Assembly (NCBI GenBank): GCA_964251665.1 | Contig: CAXUKO010000001.1 | Coordinates: forward strand, 558,001 to 622,000 | Origin: JBBQLG01 sp964251665 | GTDB taxonomy: Bacteria; Bacteroidota; Bacteroidia; Cytophagales; Spirosomataceae | DNA: 64,000 nucleotides | Reading direction: 5' to 3' | In this document: piece by piece, positions 51,973 to 60,630 of the stretch | How the letters are laid out: each line of letters opens with the position of its first letter | How positions within the stretch are numbered: the first letter of the stretch is position 1 | Translations under genes and position numbers: made by a program | The notes under the pieces: model-generated | What the model was told of the DNA's origin: nothing | Seen by the model: the letters and a program-made list of their open reading frames with translations, nothing else | The model's database searches: none

Positions 51973-52170
51973 ATGACGACGCAGGAGAAAGAAGAGGTTA
52001 AGCAAGTCCTTCGGGAAGTAATCCGGGAGGGTAAAACGTTCTTTAAGGAGATTTTACGGGAAATACTTGACGAATCCGTAGCAATAGAACCCGACAGACA
52101 GGCGAAAGTAGATGCAATAATCCGGCGGGATTTTGAGCGTTACAAAAACGTATTCAAAGCACTTGCCTGA
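51973..52170 (+). CDS. Antitoxin-like small helical protein
   Basis: 65 residues, highly charged (MTTQEKEEVKQVLREVIREG, KTFFKEILREILDESVAIEP, DRQAKVDAIIRRDFERYKNV). Its TGA overlaps the ATG of the Doc-type gene (TGATG), the standard antitoxin-toxin layout. I do not recognise the exact family, but the position makes an antitoxin role likely. Intact. Confidence 0.6.
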   Translation: MTTQEKEEVKQVLREVIREGKTFFKEILREILDESVAIEPDRQAKVDAIIRRDFERYKNVFKALA

Positions 52171-52573
52171 TGGAATATTTGCAGAAAGGCGATGTTACTC
52201 GAATTAACTCATTGACAATTGAAGATGTGGGCGGCAATTTTGTTCCGCCCTAAAACTTTTTGCACGAAGAGAATTTAGACTACCTACTGGAGGCCGTACA
52301 GGCAGAGATGTTTGGTGAGCCCCTATATCCTGAAATTCATCAGAAGGCAGGCGTGGCGTTTACCTATTTAACATCATTTGCAACCACATCTTTCAGGATG
52401 GAAATAATTGCACAGGTCTCGAAGCTGCTTTATTATTTCTGCAATTGAATAATCATGATCTTGTCGTCGATGATGAGGTATTGACAAACTTTATTCTCGC
52501 CGTTGCTTCGGCCGAACATACGCTTGATTCCGTGCAGGACTGGCTTAAAAATCATATTGAGGCTCTGCCGTAG
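52170..52573 (+). pseudogene. Doc/Fic-family toxin, broken
   Basis: It starts MEYLQKGDVTRINSLTIEDV, hits a TAA at 52251, continues in the same frame with ENLDYLLEAVQAEMFGEPLY and PEIHQKAGVAFTYL, then shifts frame near 52380 to HIFQDGNNCTGLEAALLFLQ and VQDWLKNHIEALP. The Fic motif HxFxDGNKRT has its Lys-Arg replaced by Asn-Cys. One stop, one frameshift and a damaged active site show loss of function. Confidence 0.75.
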
Positions 52574-52580
52574 TATGCCA

Positions 52581-52636
52581 CTCATTTAGACACAAAACGC
52601 CGGGCTGTTCAGCCCGGCGTTTTGTGTCTAAATGAG
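52581..52636. terminator. Perfect 26-bp palindrome with CGCCGGGCT core
   Basis: Arms 52581-52606 and 52611-52636, loop GTTC, no mismatch. The right arm ends at the catalase stop codon. It serves convergent genes. The core AAAACGCCGGGCT recurs at 54392 and 61611. Confidence 0.85.
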
Positions 52637-53893
52637 TCAATAAGCTTGTCTATGGTGCCCCATCATTGAACTCAGCGACGCCATATCAACGCCCAGGCCC
52701 TGCGCAACAGCCATGCCCAGCGTCAGGTCAACGCGGAACCAGTGGCACAACTGCAGATTGATGATCCGGTCGCGGGTTGGACCACTGATGCCGCTCATGG
52801 CACCCACGATGTTGGCAATCAGAAGTCGGCGCTGCCCGACGGTCATGACGTTGCGGTACAGGTTGCCCGGCTGACTGTAATGATCATTCTCCAGGATGTC
52901 GGCCGCACCGTCCACATTATCGGGCGGGTAGCCAATACCATCTACCAGGTAAGCCGAAGAAAAGGCCGATTGCTCAACGCGGACGAAGTGCTTGTCGGGG
53001 TTCTCGTTCAGTTCCATCACGCCTACATCAATCAGCGGATAAGCAGCGTGCGGCCATACTTTGGTCAGATCGAAGGGGTTGTACCCGTATGTTTTAGCGT
53101 CAGTCTCCGGCATTACTTGCACTTTCAGGTTCCATCGGGGAAATTCGCCGTTGCCGATGGCTTCGCGCAGGTCACGCTGCGAAAAATCCAGGTCGTTCGG
53201 GCTCATTTCAGCGGCTTCGGCATTGGAAAAGTTTTTGATGCCCTGTGCTGTTTTAAAGTGGAATTTCACCCAGAACCGCTCGCCATCGGCGTTAATGAAC
53301 GAAAAGGTATGCGATCCGTACCCGTTCATGTGGCGGCAGCCGTAGGGCACCCCCCGATCCGACATCAGGATCGTTAGCTGATGCAAACTTTCCGGGTTCA
53401 GGCTCCAGTAATCCCACTGCACCGTGGCCGACCCGTAGTTAGTATACAGGTCATGCTTCTGGCTAAAATCGCCGGAATTTTTCGAGTCTTTCGTGAAGGA
53501 TACCGGCGTATTGCTGCCAACCAGATCCCAGTTTCCATCTTCTGTGTAGAACGTTACGGCAAATTCACGGGGATTACGCTCCGTATTGGCCGAGCCTTTT
53601 TCGCTACCAACGGTCGAGAAACGGGCAAATAGTTTGGTTTGCCTGCCGACCTCGTTAAAGAGCCTGGCGCGGGTATAAGCCGAGATGTCGTGCGTTACCG
53701 TAAACGTACCATAAGCCCCCGACCTGTTGGCGTGAACGGCCCGCTCCGAAACGCGCTCTCGGTTGCCGTGCGCCATTTTTTCGTGTAAATTATAATCCTG
53801 CACCAGCGGCCCGTGCGGGCCAACGCTCATCGGGTTCTCATTTTCGGCAAACGACTGCCCCGACGCGGTGGTAAGTTTTTTCGACTCTTCCAT
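52637..53893 (-). CDS. Catalase-like protein lacking haem-ligand segment
   Basis: 418 residues against ~480-500 for monofunctional small-subunit catalases. Conserved scaffold: MAHGNRERVSERAVHANRSG (His54 at the catalytic His position), FTVTHDISAYTRARLFNEVG, ESLHQLTILMSDRGVPYGCR, HMNGYGSHTFSFINADGERF, WVKFHFKTAQGIKNFSNAEA, NPFDLTKVWPHAAYPLIDVG. Two active-site losses are visible. The catalytic Asn of VGNNTP is Ser127 (DLVGSNTPV), and the segment after VDGIGYPPDN that should carry the proximal Tyr (RxxxY in FSYxDTQ-type motif) is missing, the protein jumping to ENDHYSQPGNLYRN. The ORF is otherwise open, so this is a catalase-fold protein probably without catalase activity. Confidence 0.85.
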   Translation of the reverse strand: MEESKKLTTASGQSFAENENPMSVGPHGPLVQDYNLHEKMAHGNRERVSERAVHANRSGAYGTFTVTHDISAYTRARLFNEVGRQTKLFARFSTVGSEKGSANTERNPREFAVTFYTEDGNWDLVGSNTPVSFTKDSKNSGDFSQKHDLYTNYGSATVQWDYWSLNPESLHQLTILMSDRGVPYGCRHMNGYGSHTFSFINADGERFWVKFHFKTAQGIKNFSNAEAAEMSPNDLDFSQRDLREAIGNGEFPRWNLKVQVMPETDAKTYGYNPFDLTKVWPHAAYPLIDVGVMELNENPDKHFVRVEQSAFSSAYLVDGIGYPPDNVDGAADILENDHYSQPGNLYRNVMTVGQRRLLIANIVGAMSGISGPTRDRIINLQLCHWFRVDLTLGMAVAQGLGVDMASLSSMMGHHRQAY

Positions 53894-54090
53894 ATTGAAT
53901 AAAATGGGACGTTTAGGCTTCCTGAACCGGGACCAGGTAGTAACGGCTTGTTTACGAGGCCAATGATAGCACCGTTATCAGTAGCAGTCAAATTGATTTC
54001 ACGGGTCAAAGCAGGCTTTCGTGATACGTCAAAAATAAACTATCAGACCGCAATCTCGTTCATAGTATACTACTCAATAACATAAGTGCC

Positions 54091-54393
54091 ATGGATAAGC
54101 TACAGAAGTTTGAATTAATGAATAAAATCGTTCGTGAACTGGAAGATCTCCAAAACAGCCAGACGGCCCTGATTACGAAGATTGGTCATATTGAAGTTGA
54201 TAACATGAACGGGCTGAATGACAGTTACCTGGAGAAAAACCTGGGTGAGATGCATGGAAAAATAGCCGAAAATGTAGACTCAATCACCGAGATTTTTGCT
54301 CACTTCGAAACGCAGCGTGACCAGTATGCCCAGCAAAATGGGGCCGCTATTGCAGCCGCAGAAGCCGCAGCCGCTGTTGAGGCTGCAAAATAA
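54091..54393 (+). CDS. Small cytosolic helical protein, unknown function
   Basis: 100 residues, no signal peptide. Helical, acidic N-terminal part (KFELMNKIVRELEDLQNSQT; ITKIGHIEVDNMNGLNDSYL) and an Ala-rich C-terminus (AAIAAAEAAAAVEAAK). No family recognised. It is followed by a double hairpin and is convergent with the aldo/keto reductase. Confidence 0.6.
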   Translation: MDKLQKFELMNKIVRELEDLQNSQTALITKIGHIEVDNMNGLNDSYLEKNLGEMHGKIAENVDSITEIFAHFETQRDQYAQQNGAAIAAAEAAAAVEAAK

Positions 54394-54465
54394 AAACGCC
54401 GGGTTGAAGCCCGGCGAACCAAAAAATACAGATTGATTTGCGCCGGGCCTGAACCCGGCGTTTTT
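54392..54465. terminator. Double hairpin terminator with CGCCGGG core
   Basis: Two hairpins in tandem (54397-54403 with 54410-54416; 54441-54447 with 54454-54460) share CGCCGGG/CCCGGCG arms, and the outer ends (54392-54405 with 54452-54465) also form a perfect 14-bp stem with A- and T-runs. Works for the convergent genes on both sides. Confidence 0.8.
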
Positions 54466-55460
54466 CATTTCAGAATGGTTTCAATTGCAGCCAATTCATC
54501 GGTACTAAACTGGAGGTTATCCAAGCTTTTCAACGAATCCTGGAGTTGCTCGGGCTTGCTGGCACCGATCAGGACTGACGTGATGCGCGGGTCTTTCAAC
54601 AACCACGACAGCGCCATTTGGGCCAGTGTCTGACCCCGTTGCTGTGCCAGGTCGTTCAACTGCCGAATTATGCCCAGCTTCTCATCCGTCAACTGATCTT
54701 CGGGCAGTGAGCTATTCGATTTGGCTGCTCTGGAGTCGGCCGGTACGCCTTTCAGGTATTTATCCGTCAGCAAACCCTGCGCCAGCGGAGAGAACGGAAT
54801 ACAGCCGATACCTTCTTTCTCCAGCAAATCCAGCAGGCCGCCTTCTACCCATCGTTCCAGCATCGAGTATTTAGGCTGGTGAATCAGGCAGGGCGTGCCC
54901 AGATCGCGCAGAATAGCAATGGCTTTGGCCGCTTCTTCGGCCCGATAATTCGACAGGCCAACGTACAACGCCTTGCCCTGCCGTACAATCTGATCCAGTG
55001 CCATCATGCTTTCTTCCACGGGCGTGTCCGGGTCGGGGCGGTGGTGGTAGAAGATATCGACGTACTCCAGCCGCATCCGCTTCAGGCTTTGATCCAGGCT
55101 GGAAATCAGGTATTTACGGGAGCCGAAATCGCCGTACGGGCCGTCCCACATGGTGTAGCCCGCTTTGGACGAGATGACAAGCTCGTCGCGATAGCCGTGG
55201 AAATCTTCGTGCAGGATGCGGCCGAAATTCTCCTCGGCTGACCCCGGTGGGGGTCCATAGTTGTTGGCCAAATCGAAATGGGTGATGCCCCGGTCGAAGG
55301 CCAGCCGCAGAATGTTGCGCGAGTTTTCAAGGACATTAACATCACCGAAATTTTGCCACAGGCCGAGCGAAATGGCTGGCAGCAGCAAGCCACTCCGGCC
55401 ACTGCGCCGGTAAGGCATCTGGGAGGAGGAATAACGATCCGGGTTTGGGGTATACGACAT
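54465..55460 (-). CDS. Aldo/keto reductase, YghZ/MgrA-like
   Basis: 331 residues, TIM-barrel NADPH-dependent reductase. Motifs are RSGRSGLLLPAISLGLWQNF, FDLANNYGPPPGSAEENFGR (catalytic Asp and Tyr), ELVISSKAGYTMWDGPYGDF (catalytic Lys) and EYVDIFYHHRPDPDTPVEES (catalytic His). GGLLDLLEKEGIGCIPFSPL and SVLIGASKPEQLQDSLKSL bind cofactor. It resembles E. coli YghZ, an L-glyceraldehyde 3-phosphate/methylglyoxal reductase. Monocistronic. Confidence 0.92.
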   Translation of the reverse strand: MSYTPNPDRYSSSQMPYRRSGRSGLLLPAISLGLWQNFGDVNVLENSRNILRLAFDRGITHFDLANNYGPPPGSAEENFGRILHEDFHGYRDELVISSKAGYTMWDGPYGDFGSRKYLISSLDQSLKRMRLEYVDIFYHHRPDPDTPVEESMMALDQIVRQGKALYVGLSNYRAEEAAKAIAILRDLGTPCLIHQPKYSMLERWVEGGLLDLLEKEGIGCIPFSPLAQGLLTDKYLKGVPADSRAAKSNSSLPEDQLTDEKLGIIRQLNDLAQQRGQTLAQMALSWLLKDPRITSVLIGASKPEQLQDSLKSLDNLQFSTDELAAIETILK

Positions 55461-55551
55461 AGAAAGACTGATTAATGAAACACGTTTTACTAAGATGTAA
55501 CGGTTGTGCCGGGGAGAAGTTTAGTCGTTTGGGTAGTTGCCTGAGGGCTGA

Positions 55552-58143
55552 CTATGGTGCCGGATACAGTAACCGACTCGCCCGGAACGGCCCATCAGCC
55601 GCCTGCAGCAGTTTGGCCTTTAACCGAGGGTTGTAGGTAGGCCGGTCGGCCAGAAACTGACGAACCAACTGCCCGGTTCCGGGCGTCTGGTAGCTATTCA
55701 GTGTGGATCGTAACCAGGATTCGGGAAAGAAAATGTCGCCCGTTCGCTGAATCTCCTCCAGTAAGGCCAGGCTTTGCGGCAGGTACTGCGCCGATGTTTC
55801 GGCGCGCAGTGGATGGTGCAGATAACTCAGCGCGGCCGTTACCCAGGCTTCGTGTTCGCGGTTGGTGGCATTGGAGAGCGACGTGAAAAACGCGTCGCGC
55901 TCTGCAACTGTACCGGATAGGGCGGGCATCATAAACTGAAGCCGTTTTTGCCGGTCGGGGTTCTTGATGCGGGTTAGCTGTCGCTGTAAAATAGCGTCGG
56001 CAGGATAGTCGCGTACGGCTAAGGCCAGGGCCAGGGCGGTGTAATCATCTTCGGTGAGCGTTACGCCAGCGGGGGCTTTCTGTGTCTCCCAGATGGTATA
56101 TAACCGCTGCCGGGCTTCGGGACTGTTGGCTATGTTCTGATACAACCGGAAAAGCAGTTTTTTCTTGCCGGGAGCCGTTTCTGTTTCCATTGCCCGCCAG
56201 GCATCCTGCTCAACGGCGGTCGCCAGAGCCGGGCGTTTCTCCGGTTGAGTGAACTGCCAGACAATATCGGCTAACTGGTTGGTTAGCAGGCGCAGGTTTA
56301 ATTCTTCTGGTTCAGTTGCCAGCAATGGGCGGTACGCAGCTGCTAACTGCGCCGGACTAACGACCTTACCGGCCAGCATATTTTCGTACAGCGTGATGTA
56401 GGCAGCGGCCCGCGTTACCGGATTTTTTAGCGTAACTAAGTGAGTGAGCATGGCCGTATCGACCGGAAACAGGCCATAGCCTTGCCCCGATGCGTTGAAA
56501 ACAACGAATAGGGGAGCCGCCTTACCTTCCGCTTTGGGTAAAACCACCTGTGATTGTGTCATGTTGACCGTCAGTTCTTCTACGCGGTCAGCATACACCA
56601 GCGCCACCTCAAAGCCCTGTGGCCATAGCCGGTTTGACCCATCTTCGCCCCGTTGGGACACGCTGAAACGGCTGATCTTACCGGCTTTCGTGTCGAGTTG
56701 ATACGAGAACGCCGGGCGGCCGGTTTCGTTAACCCAAACGCGGTTCCAGGTTTGCAGGTTAACGGGCGTATAGTCGTCCAGGATGGTAATCAGGTCGTTC
56801 CAGGTGGCGTTTCCCAGCGCGTACTTTTTGAGATAAACCCGTAAGCCGTCGCGGAGGGCTGTTTTTCCTATAAGCCGCTCCAACTGCCGCATCATAATTG
56901 GCGCTTTGTGGTAGATGATGCCCCCGTAGAGTGTACCTGCTTCCTGTAAATTCCCGAGGGGCTGACCAATTGGGTTGGCACCCTCGGTACGGTCAACGGC
57001 GTAAGCCTGCGGAAAATGATCGACTACGAACTGAAGGTCATAATTCCCGCCGGGCATCGACGTTTCGGTGACTTTATCGGCCATGAAATTGGCGAACACT
57101 TCTTTCAGCCACACATCATTGAACCAGCGCATCGTCACCAGATCGCCGAACCACATATGGGCCGTTTCGTGGGCAATCAGATTGGCTCGTCCCAGTTTTT
57201 GATCGCGGGTGGCCCCGGCATCCAGAAATAGACTTGAAGAGCGATATTGAATAGCGCCGACATGCTCCATGCCGCCGTATTGAAAATCGGGAATAGCGGC
57301 AAAATCGAACTTCTGGAATGGGTACGGAAGCTGGGTATAGTCTTCCAGAAATTTCAGTGCGTCGCCGTGAATGGTAAAAATCGGGTCCAGACTGAGCCGG
57401 AGTTTAGTCGTGTCCGTCTCCCGGTGCAAAAACTGCATGGGACGCCCATTTACAGTGCGTGAAACGGGCGTGAACTTACCCGCTACGAACGAGAACAGAT
57501 AGGTACTGATGGTATCGGAGGGCAGAAAATGAATCGTTTTTCGCTCGCCCGTCAGGCTCGAATCGCGCATGGGGGCATTGGTGATGGCGTGCCAGTCGGC
57601 CGGAACCGTCAGCGATACCTGAAACGACGCTTTCAGATCGGGCTGGTCGAAACAGGGAAATACCGTGCGGGCGCGGTCAGGGACGAGCAGGGTATAGAGA
57701 TACTCATCATTGCGGTTCAGCGAGAGGTTTCCGGCTATGAACGTTAGTGAAATCGTGTTTTTTTCGGGCGTCAACGCGGTCGGCGGAATGAGAATATGCT
57801 CATCCTGAAAAGCAATCGGAATGGACACGCCGTTGGCTGAAACATTCTGTAAATGAGTAGGTTCTTCCTTGAAATCAAGTTGTAGCGGAGCCTCGTTCTG
57901 GTGCCAGTAAAACGAAATAGTTTCCGACGCTGGAATTGATTGTGATTTCTGGGCTGGAATGTCGAAATTCAGTGCATACGCCAATTGACTGATGGCCTGC
58001 TTTCGGGCTATCGCCAGCGTTTGCGACACACCCGTTTCGACTGGCAGCGGGGAAACCGGCAGCGGACGACGGCTACACGACAGGATAAGGTAAAGTAGTG
58101 CCAAACAACCGTAACGGGCAATTCTGAAAGAGTTTACAACCAT
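55552..58143 (-). CDS. M1-family metallo-aminopeptidase, lipoprotein
   Basis: 863 residues from the ATG at 58143. The lipoprotein signal ends LALLYLILSC. The exopeptidase motif is YGGMEHVGAI (GxMEN variant with His) and the zinc site is HETAHMWFGDLVTMRWFNDV with the third ligand Glu in WLKEVFANFMA. The C-terminal half is a helical ERAP-like domain. It removes N-terminal residues from peptides in the periplasm or at the cell surface. The reading from 58188 adds 15 residues before the signal and is not favoured. Confidence 0.92.
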   Translation of the reverse strand: MVVNSFRIARYGCLALLYLILSCSRRPLPVSPLPVETGVSQTLAIARKQAISQLAYALNFDIPAQKSQSIPASETISFYWHQNEAPLQLDFKEEPTHLQNVSANGVSIPIAFQDEHILIPPTALTPEKNTISLTFIAGNLSLNRNDEYLYTLLVPDRARTVFPCFDQPDLKASFQVSLTVPADWHAITNAPMRDSSLTGERKTIHFLPSDTISTYLFSFVAGKFTPVSRTVNGRPMQFLHRETDTTKLRLSLDPIFTIHGDALKFLEDYTQLPYPFQKFDFAAIPDFQYGGMEHVGAIQYRSSSLFLDAGATRDQKLGRANLIAHETAHMWFGDLVTMRWFNDVWLKEVFANFMADKVTETSMPGGNYDLQFVVDHFPQAYAVDRTEGANPIGQPLGNLQEAGTLYGGIIYHKAPIMMRQLERLIGKTALRDGLRVYLKKYALGNATWNDLITILDDYTPVNLQTWNRVWVNETGRPAFSYQLDTKAGKISRFSVSQRGEDGSNRLWPQGFEVALVYADRVEELTVNMTQSQVVLPKAEGKAAPLFVVFNASGQGYGLFPVDTAMLTHLVTLKNPVTRAAAYITLYENMLAGKVVSPAQLAAAYRPLLATEPEELNLRLLTNQLADIVWQFTQPEKRPALATAVEQDAWRAMETETAPGKKKLLFRLYQNIANSPEARQRLYTIWETQKAPAGVTLTEDDYTALALALAVRDYPADAILQRQLTRIKNPDRQKRLQFMMPALSGTVAERDAFFTSLSNATNREHEAWVTAALSYLHHPLRAETSAQYLPQSLALLEEIQRTGDIFFPESWLRSTLNSYQTPGTGQLVRQFLADRPTYNPRLKAKLLQAADGPFRASRLLYPAP

Positions 58144-58316
58144 TGTGTTGATAAATATCCGGTTCGTAGTATAATTCCGACAGCCCAATGCCAGTCGGTA
58201 GCCATTGTATCAGCCCATGACTTCAGTCGTGGGTAACGTAAACGTGGGGCGGTGGGCTAAGCATAGTGCATCAGGAGAAAATAGGAATTAACGTCAGAGT
58301 AAAAGTAACGCGCAAT

Positions 58317-59585
58317 ATGAAACGTCACCTTACTGTGCTGCTGGTAATTTTGGCCCTCGCCAGCCGTGCCACCTCTGTACAGGCCAGTTCCATCCTGATT
58401 CCGATGGATGAACGCCAAAGTAATCACCTCAAAGCCTACGGCATTGCCTACAAAATTCTGAAAGACGGGCAGGATGTCGAATGGCTGCTCAACTACCGGG
58501 GCGGGTCGTTTATGGTCGAGTATACAAAAGCGGCTGAGACTGAGTGTCGCGTGCGGGGTGTTTCGTTTGAGACCCTAACCGATGGTGTGGCAGAGTCGCT
58601 TCGGCAGCAAATCAGCAACCCGGACTTGAATATGGACGTTGTGAAACTCCAGAAAGCGGCCAAAATTATTGTGTACTCGCCCATTAAGGTTAGCCCGTCG
58701 GAGTTCGAAAATACCGATGCCGTCCTGCTGGTGCTCAATTATGCCGAAATCCCCTACGAGGTAGTTTACGACGAAGAAATTTTGAAAGGTGAGTTGCCGA
58801 AATATGACTGGCTGCACCTACACCATGAGGATTTTACGGGGCAATATGGCCGGAACCTCCAGCGGCAGTCGGCGGCTGATATTAAAGCGCAGGAAGACAT
58901 TGCCAAAAAGTACGGCTACGCAAAGGTGTCACAGATGAAGTTGGCCGTGGCTAAAGGCATTAAGGCGTTTTGCGCCGGTGGTGGTTATCTGTTTGCCATG
59001 TGTTCCGGTGCTGAAACGCTGGATGTTGCCTTAGCCGCTGAGGGTGTTGATATTGTCAGTAGCAGCTACGATGGCGACGGTGTCGACCCAGATGCTCAAT
59101 CTAAACTGGACTTTAGCAAAACTATCGCATTTGAGAACTTCGTGCTCGCGGCTGACAATGGATACGGCGGCTTTTCGACATTTTCGACCATCAATTCGTC
59201 GGGTGGCCGTGGGTATGAGCAGCCGTCTACCTTTTTTGAGTTGTTCAACTTTTCGGCTAAGTGGGACGTCATTCCGGCGATGCTCGTGCAGAATCACGAA
59301 TCGGTAATTAAGGAGTTTTTCGGGCAAACGACGGCTTTCCGCAAGAGCACCGTAAAATCCAGTGCGCTGGTCATGGGCGAGAGTAAAGCGTCGGATCGCT
59401 ACATCTACGGTGAGCTGGGTCGGGGGCAGTGGACGTTTTATGGCGGACATGATCCGGAAGGTACTCGCGGGGGTGGCTCCCGAACGCCCACCGATTTGAA
59501 TTTACACCCTCACTCGCCCGGTTACCGCCTGATTCTGAATAACGTACTGTTCCCGTCGGCTAAAAAGAAAAAGCGCAAGACGTAA
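58317..59585 (+). CDS. Exported 'asparagine synthetase B'-type protein of Bacteroidota
   Basis: 422 residues from the ATG at 58317 (MKRHLTVLLVILALASRATS, signal peptide, then ASSILIPMDERQSNHLKAYG). It contains a class-I amidotransferase-like region: KIIVYSPIKVSPSEFENTDA, VKGIKAFCAGGGYLFAMCSG-like core around GGGYLFAMCSGAETLDVAL, and C-terminal GRGQWTFYGGHDPEG. In related genomes it is often labelled asparagine synthetase B, but it lacks that enzyme's two-domain layout; the true role is unknown. Periplasmic. C-terminal basic tail KKKKRKT. Possibly co-oriented with the following DUF1080 gene but separated by a strong terminator. Confidence 0.65.
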   Translation: MKRHLTVLLVILALASRATSVQASSILIPMDERQSNHLKAYGIAYKILKDGQDVEWLLNYRGGSFMVEYTKAAETECRVRGVSFETLTDGVAESLRQQISNPDLNMDVVKLQKAAKIIVYSPIKVSPSEFENTDAVLLVLNYAEIPYEVVYDEEILKGELPKYDWLHLHHEDFTGQYGRNLQRQSAADIKAQEDIAKKYGYAKVSQMKLAVAKGIKAFCAGGGYLFAMCSGAETLDVALAAEGVDIVSSSYDGDGVDPDAQSKLDFSKTIAFENFVLAADNGYGGFSTFSTINSSGGRGYEQPSTFFELFNFSAKWDVIPAMLVQNHESVIKEFFGQTTAFRKSTVKSSALVMGESKASDRYIYGELGRGQWTFYGGHDPEGTRGGGSRTPTDLNLHPHSPGYRLILNNVLFPSAKKKKRKT

Positions 59586-59616
59586 CCATAGAGTAGGTCG
59601 GGCTTGTGAAGGTCCT

Positions 59617-59683
59617 TTTCGGGGTTAGCCGTGAGCTACGCCGTATCCTGAAGATACGGCGTAGCTCACGGCTAACCCCGAAA
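59617..59683. terminator. Long perfect hairpin, 28-31-bp stem
   Basis: Arms 59620-59647 and 59653-59680 are exactly complementary (GGGGTTAGCCGTGAGCTACG... ), loop of 5 bases; the stem can extend three more base pairs outward (59617-59619 with 59681-59683). It is the longest uninterrupted stem in the window. Confidence 0.8.
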
Positions 59684-59697
59684 CCTTTACCTGATCT

Positions 59698-60603
59698 ATG
59701 AAAACTGTACTGCGTTTACTGGTTGGTTTATTCTTTTTACTGGGAGCAGGCCCCGTAGTAGTTGCCCAATCCAAACATGATCAACAGGAGTGGCTGCCCC
59801 TTTTTAATGGGAAAGACCTCAGTGGCTGGGACATCAAAATTGCGGGCCAGCCGCTGAACGACAATTACAAAAATACCTTTCGCGTTGAGGATGGCATGCT
59901 GCGGATCGTTTACGATCAGTATCAGAACTTCGACGGTAAATACGGGCATCTCTACTACAAAACGCCCTTTTCATATTACATCGTCCAATTCAAATACCGC
60001 TTCACGGGCAATCAGACGCCGGGTGGGGCCGTCTGGAATGTACGCAACAGTGGCGTAATGATTCACTCGCAATCAGCTCAAAGCCTGTCTATTGGACAGG
60101 ATTTTCCCGTGTCGCTGGAGATACAACTGCTGGGCGGGCTTGGTAAAAATGAACCCCGCCATACGGGTAATCTCTGCACCCCCGGTACGCAGGTATACAC
60201 CGATGGTAAACTGAATCGGGCGCACTGCATCGACTCCGACTCCAAAACATACGATGGTGACCAGTGGGTAACTGCTTCGGCAATTGTGCTCGGCGATTCT
60301 GTGATTCATCACCTCATCGGTACCGATACCGTGTTGACTTACACAAAGCCAGAAATCAGTGAGGAGTTTGTGAGTAAGGATTACGACTGGAAAACGGCTC
60401 ATATTGATAACGTAGCCTACTGGGCCGACCGCGCTAATAAACCTCTGAAAGATGGTTACATAGCCTTACAAGCTGAGAGCCACCCCATTGATTTTCGCAT
60501 GGTGGAGGTGCTAAACCTGAAAGGCTGCACCGATCCTAAAGCCCTGAATTACAAATCGTACTATGTAAAGTCAGATAACACACAGTGTACGTACAAAAAA
60601 TAA
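59698..60603 (+). CDS. DUF1080 protein (3-keto-disaccharide hydrolase family)
   Basis: 301 residues. A signal peptide (LLVGLFFLLGAGPVVVAQ) is followed by LFNGKDLSGWDIKIAGQPLN, FRVEDGMLRIVYDQYQNF and a lectin-like jelly roll with GVMIHSQSAQ, PVSLEIQLLGGL and the C-terminal DGYIALQAESHPIDFRMVEV. Members act on oxidised (3-keto) glycosides or bind sugars. A Cys-rich tail (LKGCTDPKALNYKSYYVKSD) resembles a short structural calcium-type motif. Followed at 27 bases by the Kelch gene. Confidence 0.88.
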   Translation: MKTVLRLLVGLFFLLGAGPVVVAQSKHDQQEWLPLFNGKDLSGWDIKIAGQPLNDNYKNTFRVEDGMLRIVYDQYQNFDGKYGHLYYKTPFSYYIVQFKYRFTGNQTPGGAVWNVRNSGVMIHSQSAQSLSIGQDFPVSLEIQLLGGLGKNEPRHTGNLCTPGTQVYTDGKLNRAHCIDSDSKTYDGDQWVTASAIVLGDSVIHHLIGTDTVLTYTKPEISEEFVSKDYDWKTAHIDNVAYWADRANKPLKDGYIALQAESHPIDFRMVEVLNLKGCTDPKALNYKSYYVKSDNTQCTYKK

Positions 60604-60630
60604 GTGGACTACCGACATACAACCCAACTC

